Shown: piece after piece, positions 8,656 to 11,974 of the stretch
How positions within the stretch are numbered: the stretch's first letter is position 1
Layout: the number at the start of each line of letters is the position of its first letter
From: Cerioporus squamosus
Taxonomy: Eukaryota > Basidiomycota > Agaricomycetes > Polyporales > Polyporaceae
Reading direction: 5' to 3'
Length of the DNA stretch: 11,974 bases
Assembly: GCA_022592435.1 (NCBI GenBank)
Contig: JABYQS010000863.1
Coordinates: 1 to 11,974, forward strand
Program-made: the position numbers and the translations under genes
Notes under the pieces: generated by a model
Told to the model about the DNA's origin: nothing
What the model saw: only the letters and a program-made list of their open reading frames with translations
Database searches by the model: none

Positions 8656-11600
8656 CTACACATCGTCGCTCGTCTTTCCGATACATCCCCGCAGGTCAGG
8701 GTCGACGTCAACTCGTTCATAGTGCCCTGTGCGCGCCCTGCCGGCCATGTTTGGCTCGCCGCCGTCGAGGCCTGGAGGTGGCGCCGCCGGGTGTCCATAA
8801 GACGAGTCAGGCGAGGCTCGTTGAGAGCCCATGCCTGGTTGGCTGGGATACCGGCCGTGAGCAGGGTACTGCTGTGCGGGGAATATGGTCGTTGGGAGGG
8901 TATTGTTGGGGAGGGGCATACTGTTGGGCAGAAGCGTACTGCTGGGGAGGGGCGTACTCTTGTGGAGGGCTGTACTGTTGTGGGGGGTGAACTGGCTTGG
9001 AGCAGCGTATCCCTGCGAGGGATATGGTCGTGAAGTGGTGCTTCCCGGTACGCGTCATTGGGGTAGGCGTTGGGGATGAGTGGTGTATGCGCGTTCTCGC
9101 TCAGCGGCGTTGTTGTGTAGCCAAGATCGACATTGCTCCTGCTCGCGGCCATATTCGCATCGAAGTACCCAGACTGTTGCAAAGACGTTGGTCAGCAAGC
9201 CAGGCTCTCAGAACGACAGACCACGGCACCACCGAGTTGAGTAGCGGCTGGCATCGGGAATGTCCAGCCTCGTCATCTCAATCTCAGGCGTGGGACCCTG
9301 GGCCAAGTACCGATCATACCCAAGTATCTTCGACGGCGCAGGCGACGCGCTCCTTGCATCCGGATACATGCTCTTCGTCTCCGACAGCAGGTTCGTTGAC
9401 GAGATTGACTGCGTGTCCCAATCATCCCACGGTCGCGGCGGTACAGCGCAGGGTCGTACTCGAGATCGCGTCCTGCACACCAGCAATCTTGATGCCGCCT
9501 GCGACAACGTGCGCCTCGGTCGACTGGCCGCCCATGTCGTCAAGCTTCGTCTGCACATTCTTTATCTTCCCGTGGAAGACCTGTGGAAGTAGGTGCGTCA
9601 TGTTCGCGTGCACCATCGGCGTGAACAGCTCCGAGTGCAGCGCCGGGTGCCCGAAGCGCTTCTCGAGCCGGTTTCGCGCCGTGTCGTTGCGTCGCGAGTG
9701 GACTTGTGCCTCACGCAGCTCGGCCTCGGTCGGAATGTAGTACCGGAATGACGGCTGGAAGAAACGGTGGATGTACATCTTGAAGACGACGAAGAGGATT
9801 GGGGGATGGTGGCGACCCAGTGCAGCGACTTGAACCCATGCTGAAGGCCAATGGCTGGGAGAGAGGTGTCAGTCCATTAACCTATGCAGCTCAATGCCCA
9901 GATACGCACTGAGAATCATGATGCACTGCATGAGAATGACTCCCGCCAAGAGACGATTGATGACAACGTTCCACATGCGCCCACCGCTCTCGGTCTTCGA
10001 GACGAACACGAACATGAGCTGATACTTGTACACCCACGAGCTGATCCAGAAGACCACTGCGCAAGCCACAGCCACCAGAGGTGCCAAGGGCGCGAAGAAG
10101 AAGCCTACTGCAGCCATGAACAGTAGGTTCGAGCTGGGAGGAACACGGTCAGGCAACGTCGTGCGGCGTGGATGAAAGTAACTCACAAGTAGATCGCATA
10201 CTGAAAATCGGGAGGCTGCGTCCATTCGCGAATTTCACGTGGTGTCCGGCCAAGGAAGCTATCAGGGAGAGCCGTCAACGCACACTCGCAAACAATAAGC
10301 AGCGATACGACGTACTGTGTCTTGAAAAAGACGACAAGCAGGTTGAGTAGCTGAGCAAGGTCAAACAAGACAAGGAAACCACGGAGCCTAAGGTGAAGGG
10401 AACGTCAGGAAGCTACTCAACACCAGCAAGTCGTCATTACGCACGGGAAGTAGGTGAGCCAGTACGACGCCTGGTCGATGTAGGTCTCATTGATGGTCTG
10501 GGGAAGCTCTGCAGGACTTTGATGAGACTTGTCTGCAGGCAACGACAACAGATACGCACGATGGAGATTGTCGATAATCCTGGAAGCTCTTGTGCTTGCC
10601 AATCAAGATGACGATTTGCTTGACCGAGTCTACACAAGATTGTCAGAAACTAGCTGTTCACACAGCACCTCCAAACAGCATCATGACTTACTGAATATGA
10701 CACCAATCAGCGTGAAGATGATCAGCTGCGAGATGATCAAGAACGCGAAGTATCGCGCCACGACAGCACGATCCATCCGCGAGTGCGTGTACGCGCCCAT
10801 GTACTTCGTCAGCTTGCGCATGATGATCGGCAGCGCCCACCCGAACAGTGCAGAAACCGCCGGGGGCAGCACACCGCTCAAGAATGTGAACGATCCCGGA
10901 GAGGCGTCCGACCAACTCTCAAGGAACGGCACGAACGCCGTTAGCGAGGACAAGTTGGCGAGAATAGAGATGATAGCAAGGGCACGGTGTTGAATGCGCA
11001 GACAGCAATGAGCCACAGCCAGCCGATCGTCTGCTTGCTGCGGATGTCTGACCTGCTCCTTCCCAGGTTCTTCCATACCTATACGCGCAGTCAGCAATGC
11101 GACCGGTCGCCAAGACTAGTCCAGTACGCACGATGTCCTTGGGATTGGGAGCCAGTGTGATAGTCGTGCCCTTCGGGTGCTTATGCCTGAGCATGTTCGC
11201 AACGATGTGCGCATAGGGGACCGCGGCCATGGCGCAAAACCGTAGTTCTCGGGTTTGCGCAGGTCAATCTGGTTACGGAACTCCTCGACGGCACGTTCAG
11301 CACGCTGGAGCTTTGCGCTACGAGACAGTGTCAGCGCGAATACGGACATCTCGATAAGATGCTGGAAGCACATACGTGTAGTAGTCGATTGCATCCTTCT
11401 TTCTCCACCGATCCCCATGAAGCCACCAATCGTAATCGTCGGCCGCTTCTTGCCAATCTTCCGTCCTTGAGGTACTTGACCAGCACCGCCTCTAGCTCAC
11501 GCACCGCGTCGTTATGGTACTCAATGAGCTCCGGCAGGCGGCCGACCTTGCGACCGATGTGCACCGACGTCGTGGGGTACGGGACCTGCAGCGACTCGAA

Positions 11601-11974
11601 GATCACGCGGATGCCCTCGTCGGACTGCAGCTTCTTCGGGACATCCGTGACCATGAGCGTGCGCGCGTAGAAGGACTGGATGTACTCCGGCGAGCGGAAC
11701 CACTCCTTGCGCAACCGCACAACCTCGCGCCAGTGCACGAAGACGAATGCGATCACCACGAACGTGATTGCGTACGTCATAGCGACATGTGCGAAGAGCA
11801 TCGGTCCCTTCACGTCTCGGATGGTGAGCATGGAGAGCGCGTCGCGCGTATCGCTCGCTCGGACATGATTGATGTTGTAGACGACGTTGATCGGGATGAG
11901 GACGGCAGGTGAGAGCAGCGACCAGTGAACAGCCAGCGACAGAGGCGGAGGAAGCGGAGGAAGATAGCAGCATC
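8656..11974 (-). CDS. CSC1/RSN1-like membrane channel (DUF221, OSCA/TMEM63 family), 5'-truncated by window, frame-disrupted
   Basis: This family includes calcium-permeable, osmosensitive or mechanosensitive cation channels. Introns (minus strand): 11375-11318, 11131-11079, 10691-10630, 10444-10388, 10315-10259, 10186-10134 and 9909-9855; all are GT..AG, 53-62 bp. The gene enters the window at DAAIFLRFLRL, so the first membrane segment is missing. Then follow TIRDVKGPMLFAHVAM, the cytosolic PHM7-type domain (FYARTLMVTDVPKK), APNPKDI, and the 7-TM RSN1 domain with QTIGWLWLIAVCAFNT, ASYWLTYFP, RTPREIREW, SSWVYKYQLMFVFVSK and FKMYIHRFF. A tail with SGYFDANM and APPQQY repeats ends at TAG 8658-8656. 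Frame changes occur near 11922, 11461, 11399, 11231, 10975, 10579, 9801, 9468 and 9427, with at least three more in 9250-8890. A further intron near 9222-9176 is possible but unproven. Confidence 0.92.
8900..8989 (-). repeat. 18-bp tandem repeat coding for APPQQY-like hexapeptides
   Basis: Five imperfect units start at 8900, 8918, 8936, 8954 and 8972. On the minus strand they encode PQQY, SPPQEY, APPQQY, ASAQQY and APPQQY in one frame. They lie in the cytosolic C-terminal tail of the channel gene. The 18-base spacing is kept exactly, so no base is lost inside the array although the frame breaks on both sides. The repeat is coding, not a satellite or CRISPR. Confidence 0.85.

Noticed and set aside
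8900..8989. CRISPR-like or satellite array
   Set aside because: The units are 18 bp with no spacers and encode a regular hexapeptide in the channel tail.
8391..8990. Plus-strand open frame of 199 codons with a Gly/Tyr/Cys-rich end
   Set aside because: Antisense to the channel tail; the Gly/Tyr/Cys repeat is the reverse reading of the APPQQY-coding repeat.
6023..11974. Programmed ribosomal frameshifting as the cause of the frame breaks
   Set aside because: There are about twenty sites in two unrelated genes with no common slippery sequence; sequence error or gene decay is far simpler.
1..11974. A linked gene cluster or new defence or metabolic system
   Set aside because: The three genes are common fungal membrane proteins with separate known roles, mixed strands and no shared regulatory signal that I can see.

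Overview
The window looks like nuclear DNA of a basidiomycete fungus, most likely an Agaricomycete. It is GC-rich, its codons favour C or G in the third position, and its genes are split by many short GT..AG introns (49-71 bp wherever the exons can be joined with confidence). No species can be assigned. I found no tRNA, rRNA, CRISPR array or recognisable transposon protein.

Layout. (1) 177-3959, plus strand: a complete oligopeptide transporter (OPT family) gene of 8 exons. The spliced frame is open for 950 codons with no break. It has a long disordered N-terminal extension and an unusually long first intron (588 bp). (2) 3960-6022: about 2 kb with no convincing gene, partly strongly pyrimidine-rich on the plus strand. 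(3) 6023-8176, plus strand: a family 8 glycosyltransferase (type II membrane protein with a D-A-D motif). It has an even longer intron (about 1.09 kb), and its coding sequence is broken by about seven frame changes. (4) 8177-8655: a short intergenic stretch between convergent genes. (5) 8656-11974, minus strand: most of a CSC1/RSN1-like (DUF221, OSCA/TMEM63 family) membrane channel gene. It is cut at its N-terminal end by the window edge, has seven clear short introns and a C-terminal tail of APPQQY-like hexapeptide repeats. It is also broken by at least a dozen frame changes.

The three proteins are all membrane proteins: a peptide importer, probably a Golgi/ER glycosyltransferase, and an osmosensitive-type cation channel. 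Nothing in the sequence links them in one pathway, so I read this as ordinary gene order and not a cluster. The most notable signal is that the first gene is perfectly in frame, while the other two carry many apparent single-base losses despite well-preserved protein motifs and codon use. That pattern fits uncorrected deletion errors in this part of the assembly better than old pseudogenes, although the sequence alone cannot settle it. I did not find a new biological system.
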